Part shown: positions 25,597 through 33,211 of the stretch, one piece after another
Numbering within the stretch: the first letter of the stretch is position 1
Layout of the letters: each line of letters opens with the position of its first letter
From: an uncultured Bacteroidales bacterium
Lineage (GTDB): Bacteria > Bacteroidota > Bacteroidia > Bacteroidales > Paludibacteraceae
Reading direction: 5' to 3'
Length of the DNA: 33,211 bases
NCBI GenBank assembly: GCA_903927945.1
Contig: CAIYOZ010000108.1
Span: 1-33,211, forward strand
The notes under the pieces: generated by a model
The model's input: only the letters and a program-made list of their open reading frames with translations
Told to the model about the DNA's origin: nothing
The model's database searches: none
Translations under genes and position numbers: made by a program

Positions 25597-26568
25597 TCAG
25601 GGTACGTATACTTCCAATAAAGTTACCTTATTCTCCGGAGTTAGTATCAGTTCATCAATGCTCGCTGGAATAAGCACTGTATCCCCTTTAGTAACCATTG
25701 TCTTCTCTCCCTCAAATTCGATCACAAAATCACCTTCCAGACACATATAAGCTACAAAAGAATCAATTCTCGCATAGTTTCGTTCAATGCGTTTATCGAA
25801 ACGAAGCATATTGGTAGTGAAATAATCACAGGTTACTAATGGTGTTGTTGCATTTAATAACGGAGTGTAATTCGTTTTAGGTTGTTTGGAAGCTTCAAAA
25901 TTAATTACATCCAATGCCTGTTCCGTATGCAGTTCTCGTTCATTACCATGATCATCTTTACGTTTGTAATCGTAGATTCGATATGTAATGTCGCTACTTT
26001 GCTGTATCTCAGCCACGACGACTCCCTTACCAATGGCGTGTACCCGTCCGGCAGGAATAAAGAATACATCACCTTTAGTAACGGGAACCTTTTGCAACAA
26101 GTCTTCCACTTTATCTTCAGCCATAGCTTCCAGATAAGTTTCACGTGAGCAATCATCCGAGAAACCAATGATCAATTCTGATCCTGGGTCTGCATCCACC
26201 ACATACCACATTTCGGTTTTTCCATACGAATTATGTCGTTCGGCAGCTACTTCATCGCCTGGATGTACCTGAATGGAAAGGTTTTCGTTCGCATCAATCA
26301 ACTTGAACAGCAAGGGGAACGACAATCCGTATTCATCATAGATTGTATCACCCACCAGTTCACCCATATAGATCTCGATCAGTTCCACCAGGTTATTTCC
26401 GGCCAGGAATCCATTGGTCACTACCGATTCATCACCTTCATAACCGGATAGTTCCCAGCTTTCACCTAGTTTATCACTTTCGGCCGGTTTATTAAATAGA
26501 CTTTTAAGTTTCGTTCCACCCCAGATTTTATCTTTGAGTATCGGACTGAATTTTAATGGATAGAGCAT
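25597..26568 (-). CDS. manA: Class I mannose-6-phosphate isomerase
   Basis: Interconverts mannose 6-phosphate and fructose 6-phosphate; a zinc-dependent cupin enzyme. Zinc ligands are visible as Gln100 and His102 (SIQVHPGDE), Glu119 (KTEMW) and a later His (IPAGRVHAIG, His177). The start at 26568 (MLYPLKFSPILKDKIWGG) matches the family. The frame continues 18 codons upstream, but those codons are a heptamer array plus low-complexity sequence and are not credible protein. Length of 323 residues is typical of the short Bacteroidetes/Firmicutes form. Confidence 0.95.
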   Translation of the reverse strand: MLYPLKFSPILKDKIWGGTKLKSLFNKPAESDKLGESWELSGYEGDESVVTNGFLAGNNLVELIEIYMGELVGDTIYDEYGLSFPLLFKLIDANENLSIQVHPGDEVAAERHNSYGKTEMWYVVDADPGSELIIGFSDDCSRETYLEAMAEDKVEDLLQKVPVTKGDVFFIPAGRVHAIGKGVVVAEIQQSSDITYRIYDYKRKDDHGNERELHTEQALDVINFEASKQPKTNYTPLLNATTPLVTCDYFTTNMLRFDKRIERNYARIDSFVAYMCLEGDFVIEFEGEKTMVTKGDTVLIPASIDELILTPENKVTLLEVYVP

Positions 26569-26569
26569 A

Positions 26570-26597
26570 GTAGTCGGTAGTTTGTAGTTGGCAGTTA
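26570..26597. repeat. Heptamer array (GTAGTCG type) abutting the manA start codon
   Basis: Four 7-bp units: GTAGTCG, GTAGTTT, GTAGTTG, GCAGTTA. It begins one base from the manA start codon. The first unit is a rotation of the GTCGGTA repeats at 1541-1624, about 25 kb away. Confidence 0.65.
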
Positions 26598-26666
26598 AAC
26601 CCTGAAGCGGTCGAAGACCCAATCAGTGGTTTAAGAGACTATCAACGGTTTAAGATTAGTAAAACA

Positions 26667-26715
26667 AATGAACAATTAATACTCTTCTGAAATAAAGAAT
26701 TATTAATTGTTCATT
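26667..26715 (-). terminator. Perfect 15-bp inverted repeat after galE
   Basis: AATGAACAATTAATA (26667-26681) pairs exactly with 26701-26715 around a 19-base loop, starting 26 bases after the galE stop codon. AT-rich, with no long T-run; it may end the galE transcript or stabilise its 3' end. Confidence 0.55.
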
Positions 26716-26740
26716 ATGATTTCAAATTATAAGCTATGAA

Positions 26741-27781
26741 TCAATCCTGTTCGGCATTGACCCTTTGTGCATAGTTCAATTCCCAGGCCCAGGCACTGCG
26801 AAGGGTTTCTTCCAGTGTTTCAGTGGCTGTCCACCCTAATTCATTGTTCGCATAACTGGGGTCTGCCCAAACCTTTTCAATATCACCTTCACGCCGGGCT
26901 ACAATTTTATAAGGTACTTCCACATTGTTTACCTGTTCGAAAGTCTTAATGATTTCCAAAACAGACAAGCCTCTTCCGGTACCCAGGTTAAATGTTTCCA
27001 CTTCGCTTTTGGTTTTGTTATTCAGCATGCGTTGAACTGCAATCACATGAGCTTTGGCCAAATCCACTACATGAATGTAATCGCGAATACACGATCCATC
27101 GGGTGTATTATAATCATCACCAAACACCATCAGTTGTTTGCGTAGTCCCAAAGCTGTTTGGGTCACAAACGGAAGTAAATTGTTTGGTATCCCATTGGGA
27201 AGCTCTCCTATCTCTGAAGAGGGATGTGCACCGATTGGATTGAAATACCTCAGGATGATGCTTTGATAGCAACGGTTGGCGTAAATTGTATCCCGAATGA
27301 TCTCTTCCCCGATTTGTTTTGTATTTCCATAAGGCGATAAAGCCACTTTTATGGGAGCATTCTCGGTTACCGGCAAAATATCAGGTTGACCGTATACCGT
27401 ACACGATGAAGAAAATACAATATTTTTCACTTTATGAATGGGCATCAACTGCAACAAATTGATAAGTGAAACCAGGTTGTTCCGGTAATACATCAAAGGT
27501 TTGTCCACCGACTCACCGACCGCCTTACTGGCTGCAAAATGTATAATTGCCTCAATGTCATGGTATTTTTCGAACATCCGATCCATGCTGACATAATCAA
27601 CACAATCTACATTCTCAAACGAAGGGCGGATTCCTGTAATTTTCTCTATTCCCGACAATACATCAATATTCGAATTGGAAAGATTATCAACAATGACTAC
27701 ATCAAACCCAACTTTCTGTAATTCAACAACAGTATGCGAACCGATATACCCTGTTCCACCCGTTACTAAAATTTTAGCCAT
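26741..27781 (-). CDS. galE: UDP-glucose 4-epimerase
   Basis: Interconverts UDP-glucose and UDP-galactose; an extended short-chain dehydrogenase/reductase. The NAD-binding TGGTGYIG is at 7-14, the catalytic pair is Tyr151 and Lys155 in SPYGNTK, and SSSCTVYG precedes it. The C-terminal AREGDIEKVWADPSYANNELGW is typical of GalE. Length of 346 residues is normal. It follows the nucleotidyltransferase gene by 16 bp and is probably cotranscribed. Confidence 0.95.
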   Translation of the reverse strand: MAKILVTGGTGYIGSHTVVELQKVGFDVVIVDNLSNSNIDVLSGIEKITGIRPSFENVDCVDYVSMDRMFEKYHDIEAIIHFAASKAVGESVDKPLMYYRNNLVSLINLLQLMPIHKVKNIVFSSSCTVYGQPDILPVTENAPIKVALSPYGNTKQIGEEIIRDTIYANRCYQSIILRYFNPIGAHPSSEIGELPNGIPNNLLPFVTQTALGLRKQLMVFGDDYNTPDGSCIRDYIHVVDLAKAHVIAVQRMLNNKTKSEVETFNLGTGRGLSVLEIIKTFEQVNNVEVPYKIVARREGDIEKVWADPSYANNELGWTATETLEETLRSAWAWELNYAQRVNAEQD

Positions 27782-27797
27782 AAACTATGTTTGTTTC

Positions 27798-28703
27798 TTA
27801 TTTAAATAACTTTTCAGGATAAACACCCTTCCGAATTAATTCATTTATTTTTAATACTACTTGCGGACGATCTTCGGCATAGGTTACTCCAAACCATTTC
27901 GAAGGAGTATCTAACACCTTGCAAGTGGCTTTCTTTTCTACAATTAAATTATTTACTGCCAAAGGAATATAAAATTCCGATTTCAACTTCTGACCATTTT
28001 CTACCAGGAATTCTTTAAAGTATTCCATCGAATAATCAAAATAGTCCGGTGTAAAGCCCCACATATTCATCGAGACCGGAGTATTGGCCGGTATTGAAAC
28101 CTCTTCATTCTTTTCATTCAGGTAATTGATCGTGCCACCTTTTTCTTCAATATGAGTCCGTTCAACCACGTTTTGCAACAGGCCGTTTTCATTTACCACA
28201 CACACACCCCGGCTTACAGCACCACTTTCAGACAATGTATTGCCTACATGATATCCTACCATGCAGTATTTGTTTTTCTTTCCTTCCACTCCTCGTAGAA
28301 AATCAGCCAGTATGCCAAAAGATTCCTGTCCGTAAAAATCATCGGCATTTATCACTGCAAATGGTTCATGGATAGCGTTTTTTCCCATCAAAACCGCATG
28401 ATTGGTACCCCATGGTTTTTCACGTTCAGGGATATAAACCGAACCCTCGGGCACATCACTTATTTCCTGAAAAACTATATCTGTATCGATTAAATCTTTA
28501 AACTTATTGATAACAACAGTCTTAAAGTCTTTTTCAAAGCTGGCACGAATTACAAAGACAATTTTTCCAAACCCTGCTTTCATGGCATCATAAATCGAAT
28601 AATCCATGATCGTTTCACCATTCGGCCCCAGTCCATCTAATTGTTTCAAACCTCCATAACGACTACCCATCCCTGCAGCCAATACAAATAAAGTTGGTTT
28701 CAT
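27798..28703 (-). CDS. Sugar-phosphate nucleotidyltransferase (NTP_transferase family)
   Basis: A GT-A fold nucleotidyltransferase that likely makes an NDP-sugar from a hexose 1-phosphate. The signature FVLAAGMGSRYGGLKQLD covers 6-23 and a metal-binding INADDFYG lies at 118-125 (Asp121, Asp122). ATG 28703 (MKPTLFVLAAG) is preferred; an in-frame ATG three codons upstream (28712) is possible. At about 300 residues it resembles UDP-glucose pyrophosphorylase-like proteins of Bacteroides, and its position before galE fits that, but the sugar is not provable here. Confidence 0.88.
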   Translation of the reverse strand: MKPTLFVLAAGMGSRYGGLKQLDGLGPNGETIMDYSIYDAMKAGFGKIVFVIRASFEKDFKTVVINKFKDLIDTDIVFQEISDVPEGSVYIPEREKPWGTNHAVLMGKNAIHEPFAVINADDFYGQESFGILADFLRGVEGKKNKYCMVGYHVGNTLSESGAVSRGVCVVNENGLLQNVVERTHIEEKGGTINYLNEKNEEVSIPANTPVSMNMWGFTPDYFDYSMEYFKEFLVENGQKLKSEFYIPLAVNNLIVEKKATCKVLDTPSKWFGVTYAEDRPQVVLKINELIRKGVYPEKLFK

Positions 28704-28728
28704 ATTTATCATTTTAATTTATGAGGCG

Positions 28729-28736
28729 CAAAGTTA
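28729..28736 (-). promoter_or_regulatory. Candidate -7 word for the nucleotidyltransferase-galE transcript
   Basis: The minus strand reads TAACTTTG (TAnnTTTG), 25 bases before the preferred start. The -33 match is poor. Confidence 0.4.
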
Positions 28737-28860
28737 ATTATTAGTTTTGATTTGAAGAATTATTCCTTCATCATTTTATGAACAATTATCTATCAATAAA
28801 TTCTAATTTTACGAAATGACAGGTTTTATATAAATGTTGATAAGTTAACTTATTTTTATC

Positions 28861-28890
28861 TTGGTGTTCTTTGTCATTTTGCTATCTTTG
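28861..28890 (+). promoter_or_regulatory. Bacteroidetes promoter of the DUF5715-like gene
   Basis: TTG at 28861-28863 is followed after 19 bases by TATCTTTG (28883-28890), matching the -33/-7 consensus. It lies 17 bases before the ATG, implying a very short leader. Confidence 0.6.
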
Positions 28891-28907
28891 CACAAAGGAT
28901 TTCAGCT

Positions 28908-29690
28908 ATGCTACGCAAAAGACAAAAACAAAATAAAAAATCGCTCAAGTTTATATTTATTCTGACCGGTACCATACTGGTAATCCTCCTTGGGGTTACT
29001 TACTTCCATTTTGAATATACCAAAATTTCAAAAGCAAAAGATTTTTCTGAATGTAATCATGTGATGTATGCTGATGCCTCCATCCGCCCGAGTGATAAAT
29101 TGAATGACCCCAATGAGGTTCAGCTTCCAATTGCCGAGAAAAACGGACTGCGAAAACCATTTAACACCACCGAAGAATTCGAAGCTAAGATCGACAGCCT
29201 GAAACGGGCTTCGGTCCTGATTGAAGTCACTGATAATAAATTTTATCAACTAAAGACGCTCTCCCATTCAAAACCCTACCTGATCCCCGAGGCAGTCGAT
29301 ATGCTCAACGAAATCGGATTTAGGTTTCAAAAGAAACTTCATGAAAAAAAATATAATAATTACCGCTTCCGGTTAACCTCCATGCTTCGAACCGAGGAAA
29401 CACAAAGCAAACTGACCCATTGTAACCGCAACGCAACCCAGCATTCCGCCCATCTGTACGGCACCACAGTCGATATTTCCTATAAAAACTTCTATAACAC
29501 CAAGAAAGATACAGTGGAGAGCAGCTATGAAGCCGTTCAAACTCTGACAAAAGTGCTGGTTGAAATGCGTCAGGAATGTAAATTTCTGGCGGTTCGCGAA
29601 CGTCATCAATCCTGTTTTCATATCACCGTCGCAGTGTGCCAACCCATCTCAAACAAATATTCTGAACATTTTTCACGGAAAATGCCTTAA
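28908..29690 (+). CDS. DUF5715-like membrane-anchored protein related to M15/VanY peptidases
   Basis: A 260-residue protein with a basic N-terminus and one transmembrane helix (about 13-35), placing the rest in the periplasm. The C-terminal half carries an M15-like metal signature: SMLRTEETQ (158-166), HSAHLYGTTVDI (179-190, with His182 and Asp189) and RHQSCFHITV (232-241, with His238). In M15 peptidases the SxHxxGxxxD and HxH-type motifs bind zinc and cleave peptidoglycan stem peptides. All three ligand positions look present, so a cell-wall role is plausible. It has its own promoter and precedes tRNA-Lys. Confidence 0.82.
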   Translation: MLRKRQKQNKKSLKFIFILTGTILVILLGVTYFHFEYTKISKAKDFSECNHVMYADASIRPSDKLNDPNEVQLPIAEKNGLRKPFNTTEEFEAKIDSLKRASVLIEVTDNKFYQLKTLSHSKPYLIPEAVDMLNEIGFRFQKKLHEKKYNNYRFRLTSMLRTEETQSKLTHCNRNATQHSAHLYGTTVDISYKNFYNTKKDTVESSYEAVQTLTKVLVEMRQECKFLAVRERHQSCFHITVAVCQPISNKYSEHFSRKMP

Positions 29691-29706
29691 AACTGAATTT
29701 TTGGAT

Positions 29707-29714
29707 TAACTTTG
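29707..29714 (+). promoter_or_regulatory. Candidate -7 word for tRNA-Lys
   Basis: TAACTTTG matches TAnnTTTG 39 bases before the mature tRNA 5' end. The -33 element is not clear. Confidence 0.4.
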
Positions 29715-29753
29715 CAGCCGTTTTGAACGACAATTGATCTCTCAATTATTAAT

Positions 29754-29826
29754 GACTTCGTAGCTCAGCTGGTAGAGCAATAGACTCTTAATCTGTGGGT
29801 CGTGGGTTCGAGCCCCACCGGGGTCA
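29754..29826 (+). tRNA. tRNA-Lys (anticodon CTT)
   Basis: Cloverleaf of 73 bases without an encoded CCA. Acceptor GACTTCG pairs with CGGGGTC (two G-U pairs), discriminator A. D stem GCTC/GAGC, anticodon stem ATAGA/TCTGT with loop CTCTTAA (anticodon CTT, reading AAG), and T arm GTGGG-TTCGAGC-CCCAC. Confidence 0.95.
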
Positions 29827-29838
29827 CTTACTGATTAT

Positions 29839-29874
29839 AAAGCACTTACAATTAATTTTGTAGGTGCTTTTTTT
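29839..29874 (+). terminator. Rho-independent terminator of tRNA-Lys
   Basis: A 13-bp stem with one mismatch (AAAGCACTTACAA at 29839-29851 against 29858-29870), a 6-base loop and a following T-run. Starts 13 bases after the tRNA. Confidence 0.9.
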
Positions 29875-30012
29875 ATTCAGGAACATACAAATCACATACA
29901 ACTACTGGCAAACTCATTATTTCCCACAAAAAAAACCGCTTCAAAATTAATTGCTGCGGTCTGATCCGGGAAAACTTTTTGATCTTTTGTATAAACAAAA
30001 AGGGACATTAAT

Positions 30013-30407
30013 TTGAATCTGGCCTGTGCTTTAGGCAGGCAAGCCTGTAACCTTGGGTACAAAGTCATTTACCTAGGTATGATGCGATTTTTGGAAATGA
30101 TTAATCAGTCACACATCGAAGGAACCTTTATCAAACAAATAAATAAGATAGAAAAAATAGATCTGTTGATACTATACGATTTTGGCCTGCAAGCAATTAA
30201 TGCCAGACAAAGAATTGCAATTTTACATGCGTTGGAAGATGTTATGCAAGCAAATCTACTATCATTACCTCCCAGTTACCGGTTGCCAATTGGCATACTT
30301 TTATTAACGAATCAACCATAGCAGATGCAATTATGGACAGATTGACAGCTAATGCACAACGGTTGGAGCTAAAAGGCGAATCTATGCGAAAAAAAAATAA
30401 AAATTAG
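30013..30407 (+). pseudogene. istB: Truncated, frameshifted istB remnant (IS21 family)
   Basis: The ATPase helper of IS21-family transposition, here a fragment. The first frame reads LACALGRQACNLGYKV ... IDLLILYDFGLQAIN. Near 30257 the homology moves by one base to the frame TIITSQLPVANWHTFINE, then STIADAIMDRLTANAQRLELKGESMRKK and the stop at 30405-30407. The N-terminal DNA-binding part and the Walker A loop are missing, Walker B has Tyr in place of the usual Asp (LILYDFG), and no istA is present. Therefore non-functional. It lies about 140 bp after the tRNA-Lys terminator. Confidence 0.88.
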
Positions 30408-30439
30408 TACATTTACCATCATAATTTCACCCTCCAAAG

Positions 30440-30482
30440 TTGTACACTTTCGTCCAGAATGATTGTACACCTTCATCAGAAT
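30440..30482. mobile_element. IS21-type terminal direct repeats (right end of the istB remnant)
   Basis: Two similar 20-21 bp units, TTGTACACTTTCGTCCAGAAT and TTGTACACCTTCATCAGAAT, follow the istB remnant by about 33 bases. Multiple terminal repeats of this TGTACAC type are characteristic of IS21-family ends. The following 240 bp up to 30723 hold no gene I can recognise. Confidence 0.65.
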
Positions 30483-30723
30483 ACTCATACAGTCCATCTA
30501 AGCACATAACTTCTTGTTTTGAGCCCATACTCTGTTATGTCCTTTTAAATGCCTGTAGCCTTCAAGAAAGCACTCATTATGCTATATTTCCTAGCTATGA
30601 GTACAGAATGATCATTACCCGGCTACATATGTATCCGTGTAGGGTGAAATTTGCAGATAATACATTCTAATCACTTCGTCCGAAGAGTAAATGCACTCGA
30701 ATGCAGTTGCACCCATAGGTATT

Positions 30724-33090
30724 CTATAAGAAACCAATTTGACCTGTACTTGCCTCTTGTTGCGGATTCTTTGGCAACAAAGCAATTAATCCCCAATTTA
30801 CCTCTCTCAATCTGTCATAATTCTTGTTTGTAATAGCAATACTTCCAGCTTCTGAAAGAATTTTTGCTTGTTCTTGGTCATTAAACAATTGTGGTTTAGC
30901 AATAAGTGTTTTAAACTTAAATTCAAGAAATGAAGGTGTACGCCATAGTATACTTACGCCAAGGTTAATTAACTCTTCAATTGCTTCGGTTATTTTTACA
31001 GGTGTCATAGAATTGAGAAATGTAATTTCTCGTGCAGCAATATCACTAAAAATCTTTCTGTCATGGTCATTTCCATTTTCGTCAACTAATTTTTTACACC
31101 AATCTTTATCTTCATTGTATTTAATTCTCAACAATGTAATGCGTTTGTCTTTTGTCGCTGTGTCAATATCTTGTGCGATTTTTCTTTTGCTATCTTCAAA
31201 TTGAAATTTTTTATCGGTTACATCATCATCTGTTAATTGATTGGAATTAACGACAAGTTCATCAACTTTCTTTTTTATTTGGTTTAGTTCATCTGCCGTT
31301 TCATAATCTTCTCTTTCGACTGCTTCGGCTATTTCCGTTTCTAATTTCTTGCTCAAAAAAAGAACTTCATCTTTTAATTTCGGAATTGGAACGTCTCTTT
31401 TTGAAACGCAAAAAACTTTAGTAAATTGTTGATCTGACATTGGTATGTAAACTGTAGCTTTAATATCTCTACTTTCTGACATTTCAAGAGTGATTTCAAT
31501 TTCTGCACCCTTTACAATGTCACGACTTACTTTATTTCCCGAAATTTCCAAATAACCTATTATTTGATTTGAAGCTGGTAGATTGTATTTGGGACCCTCT
31601 AAAACATTGAGAATTATTTTATCAAAACTGTCTTTAATGATAGATTTATTCAATGTAAATATTTTCATTTTCTTATCAGGTAAAATAGTATTTTTTTGAA
31701 AATAAGCAAAGAGTTTAGTTTCGCCTAAATCGAAATCCAAATCAGAATCTATTTCAATACAAATATCATTTGCAATTGGTTGTCCACTTATATGAACTTT
31801 CCCTTGTGCAACTCCTATTAATTCAGTACCTGTTTCAATAATATTGTTATGACCATCATAAACTGTAAATTTAAAGAAATTATAAGAATCTTTTACAAGT
31901 GGAATATCTTCCGAAATTCTTGAAGTCACCTTCTTTAGACCACTATCAAACCCTTTGTCTTCACGAGTAATTCTATAAAATAGACCATCTATATTTCCTT
32001 CAATCCTGACAGAAAGTGTTTCTTCATCAAATTTAGAAGCAGGTGGGCAATACGCTCTAACGGAAATCCCAGTTGTATTTATATCAGCTTTTTCTTGTAA
32101 AAAGGTTTTTTCTTTAGTCCCCGCATAGTAAGAAGCACCAATCGCTATGGCTGTAGTAGGCTCAATGTCACAATTAATAGATATTTGTAAAATCTCTTCA
32201 ACTCTTTTTCTTACATAAGGAGAATAAGTTGAACCGCCTACCATTAGAGTAAATTGAATATCGGATGATTTCAATGAATTACGAACAAGAATTTTTTTTA
32301 TCATCTCTATCGTTTTATCAACTGAATCTTTTATTATGTTCTCAAACTCAGAACGTGTTATTTCAAGACTCATGTCAATTTCCTCATCATTATCATCTGA
32401 GAAATCGCACAATTCGATTTCAGCTGATGTTTTTGCCGAAAGAATGATTTTTGCATCTTCGGCTTTTTGAATTAATTTGTAATAAAGAGAATTTCTTTTA
32501 CCTGAAGAACTTTTCAATTCATTCTCCAAATTATTAAATTTGTATTTGTCATTAAGAAACGGAATAATTATCTTTTCAACAATTAAATTATCAAAATCAG
32601 CTCCTCCCAAAAAATTATCACCTTCGTGGTCAAGAACTTTCATTTCCCCATCTTTAATTTTTATTAATGCAACATCAAAAGTACCACCACCTAAATCGTA
32701 AACCAGCCACTGCCCGTTTCCTAATTCTTTTTCTTTCCTTTTATTGGCATAAGCCAAACTTGCTGCAATCGGTTCTTGTAAAAGAATGACTTGTTTAAAA
32801 CCAGCCAAAAGACCGGCTTCTTTTGTTGCGTTGGATTGTATCACATCGAAAGATGCAGGTATTGTTATCACCGCTGCATCAACGTGTTCGCCACTATGAA
32901 CAAATCCTTTTAATTCTTTCAATATCTCAGCCGAAAGTTCAATAGGTGTTTTTATTTGGTCAAGGTTCTTCACTTTGAAACTTTCAGTTGTTCCCATTTT
33001 TCTTTTAAAAGTACTAAAAACATTCTTGGGATCTTTAGGTAAGTAAGTTTTTGCACTAGTACCAATAATTATTCTGTCTTTTTTACATAT
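30724..33090 (-). pseudogene. 5'-truncated Hsp70-family protein gene
   Basis: An Hsp70/DnaK-superfamily ATPase lacking its beginning. The ATG at 32997 is internal: in-frame homology continues upstream as RIIIGTSAKTYLPKDPKN then VFSTFKRK, as expected before MGTTESF. Counting from that ATG, phosphate-2 VYDLGGGTFDVA is at 99-110, GGADFDN at 131-137, and the adenosine motif LMVGGSTYSPYVRKRVEEIL is present. The phosphate-1 DLGTTNS segment and the first 40 or so residues are missing. Homology ends near 33090, exactly where an IS-like repeat begins. The long C-terminal half (coiled-coil LETEIAEAVEREDYETADE) is unlike DnaK. AT-rich compared with the core genes. Without phosphate-1, ATPase activity is unlikely. 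Confidence 0.82.
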
Positions 33091-33135
33091 TCCGGTGTAT
33101 ACCCGTTCACGTTTTCCGGTGATGTCCGTTCACTG
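33090..33135. mobile_element. IS-like terminal direct repeats at the broken end of the Hsp70 gene
   Basis: Two 22-bp units begin TTCCGGTG and contain CGTTCAC: 33090-33111 and 33114-33135, spaced 24 bp apart. The layout resembles IS21-family multiple terminal repeats but the sequence differs from those at 30440-30482, so a different element is implied. Bases 33136-33211 show nothing further. Confidence 0.5.
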
Positions 33136-33211
33136 TTTGTTCAAAAACGATTAGGCAGATGTAAAATTAATACTTTTTCCTTAGACTTTCTCCTTTTAAT
33201 TGAAAACGCAC

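Noticed and set aside
26569-26622. N-terminal extension of ManA (18 codons)
   Set aside because: The codons are a heptamer array plus low-complexity DNA; family homology begins at MLYPLKFSP.
30240-30270. Programmed frameshift in istB
   Set aside because: The gene also lacks its N-terminus and Walker A loop, so decay explains the shift better.
32997-33090. Hsp70 gene intact from the ATG at 32997
   Set aside because: In-frame homology continues upstream of that ATG and the phosphate-1 motif is missing, so the gene is truncated.
29754-33211. tRNA-Lys as an attachment site for an integrated island
   Set aside because: No repeat of the tRNA 3' end is found downstream and no integrase gene is present in the window.

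Overview
The window looks like chromosomal DNA of a Bacteroidales-type bacterium (phylum Bacteroidota). The evidence is type IX secretion (T9SS) sorting domains, a TonB-dependent receptor with an N-terminal carboxypeptidase-regulatory-like domain, a Bacteroidetes-type fused FtcD in a hut operon, a DUF5715-like protein, and repeated matches to the Bacteroidetes -7 promoter word TAnnTTTG (TATCTTTG, TAACTTTG, TACATTTG). I could not search a database, so genus is left open.

Layout. 1-15.2 kb, nearly all minus strand: PLP aminotransferase, TonB-dependent receptor, a LamG/BspA-type leucine-rich-repeat T9SS cargo, a FecE/FecD/BtuF-type metal-chelate or cobalamin ABC importer, an MFS sugar-type transporter with a perfect LacI-family operator upstream, the GTPase EngB, and a sodium:solute symporter. 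15.4-25.5 kb, plus strand: recR, a four-helix membrane protein, a small HAD-family protein and a GNAT acetyltransferase, then the complete histidine-utilisation operon hutH-hutU-hutI-ftcD, then an AT-rich beta-propeller T9SS cargo. 25.6-28.7 kb, minus strand: manA, galE and a sugar-nucleotidyltransferase. 28.9-29.9 kb, plus strand: a DUF5715/M15-like periplasmic protein and tRNA-Lys(CTT) with a strong terminator. From 29.9 kb to the end is degraded accessory DNA: a frameshifted istB remnant with IS21-type terminal repeats, and an Hsp70-family gene that has lost its 5' end at a second set of IS-like terminal repeats.

How the genes work together. HutH, HutU, HutI and FtcD take histidine through urocanate, imidazolonepropionate and formiminoglutamate to glutamate plus a one-carbon tetrahydrofolate. 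BtuF-, FecD- and FecE-like proteins form one importer. ManA, GalE and the nucleotidyltransferase interconvert and activate hexoses for surface polysaccharide.

The most unusual feature is between the genes. At least twelve spacers are filled with short tandem arrays of strict 7-bp or 9-bp period. The unit sequence differs from spacer to spacer, and the arrays often run right up to, or into, a start or stop codon. Two loci share the same 9-mer-then-7-mer composite. There is also a 13-bp A-B-A'-B' interleaved inverted repeat (9566-9637) and two related long palindromic elements (about 4535-4660 and 12744-12922).
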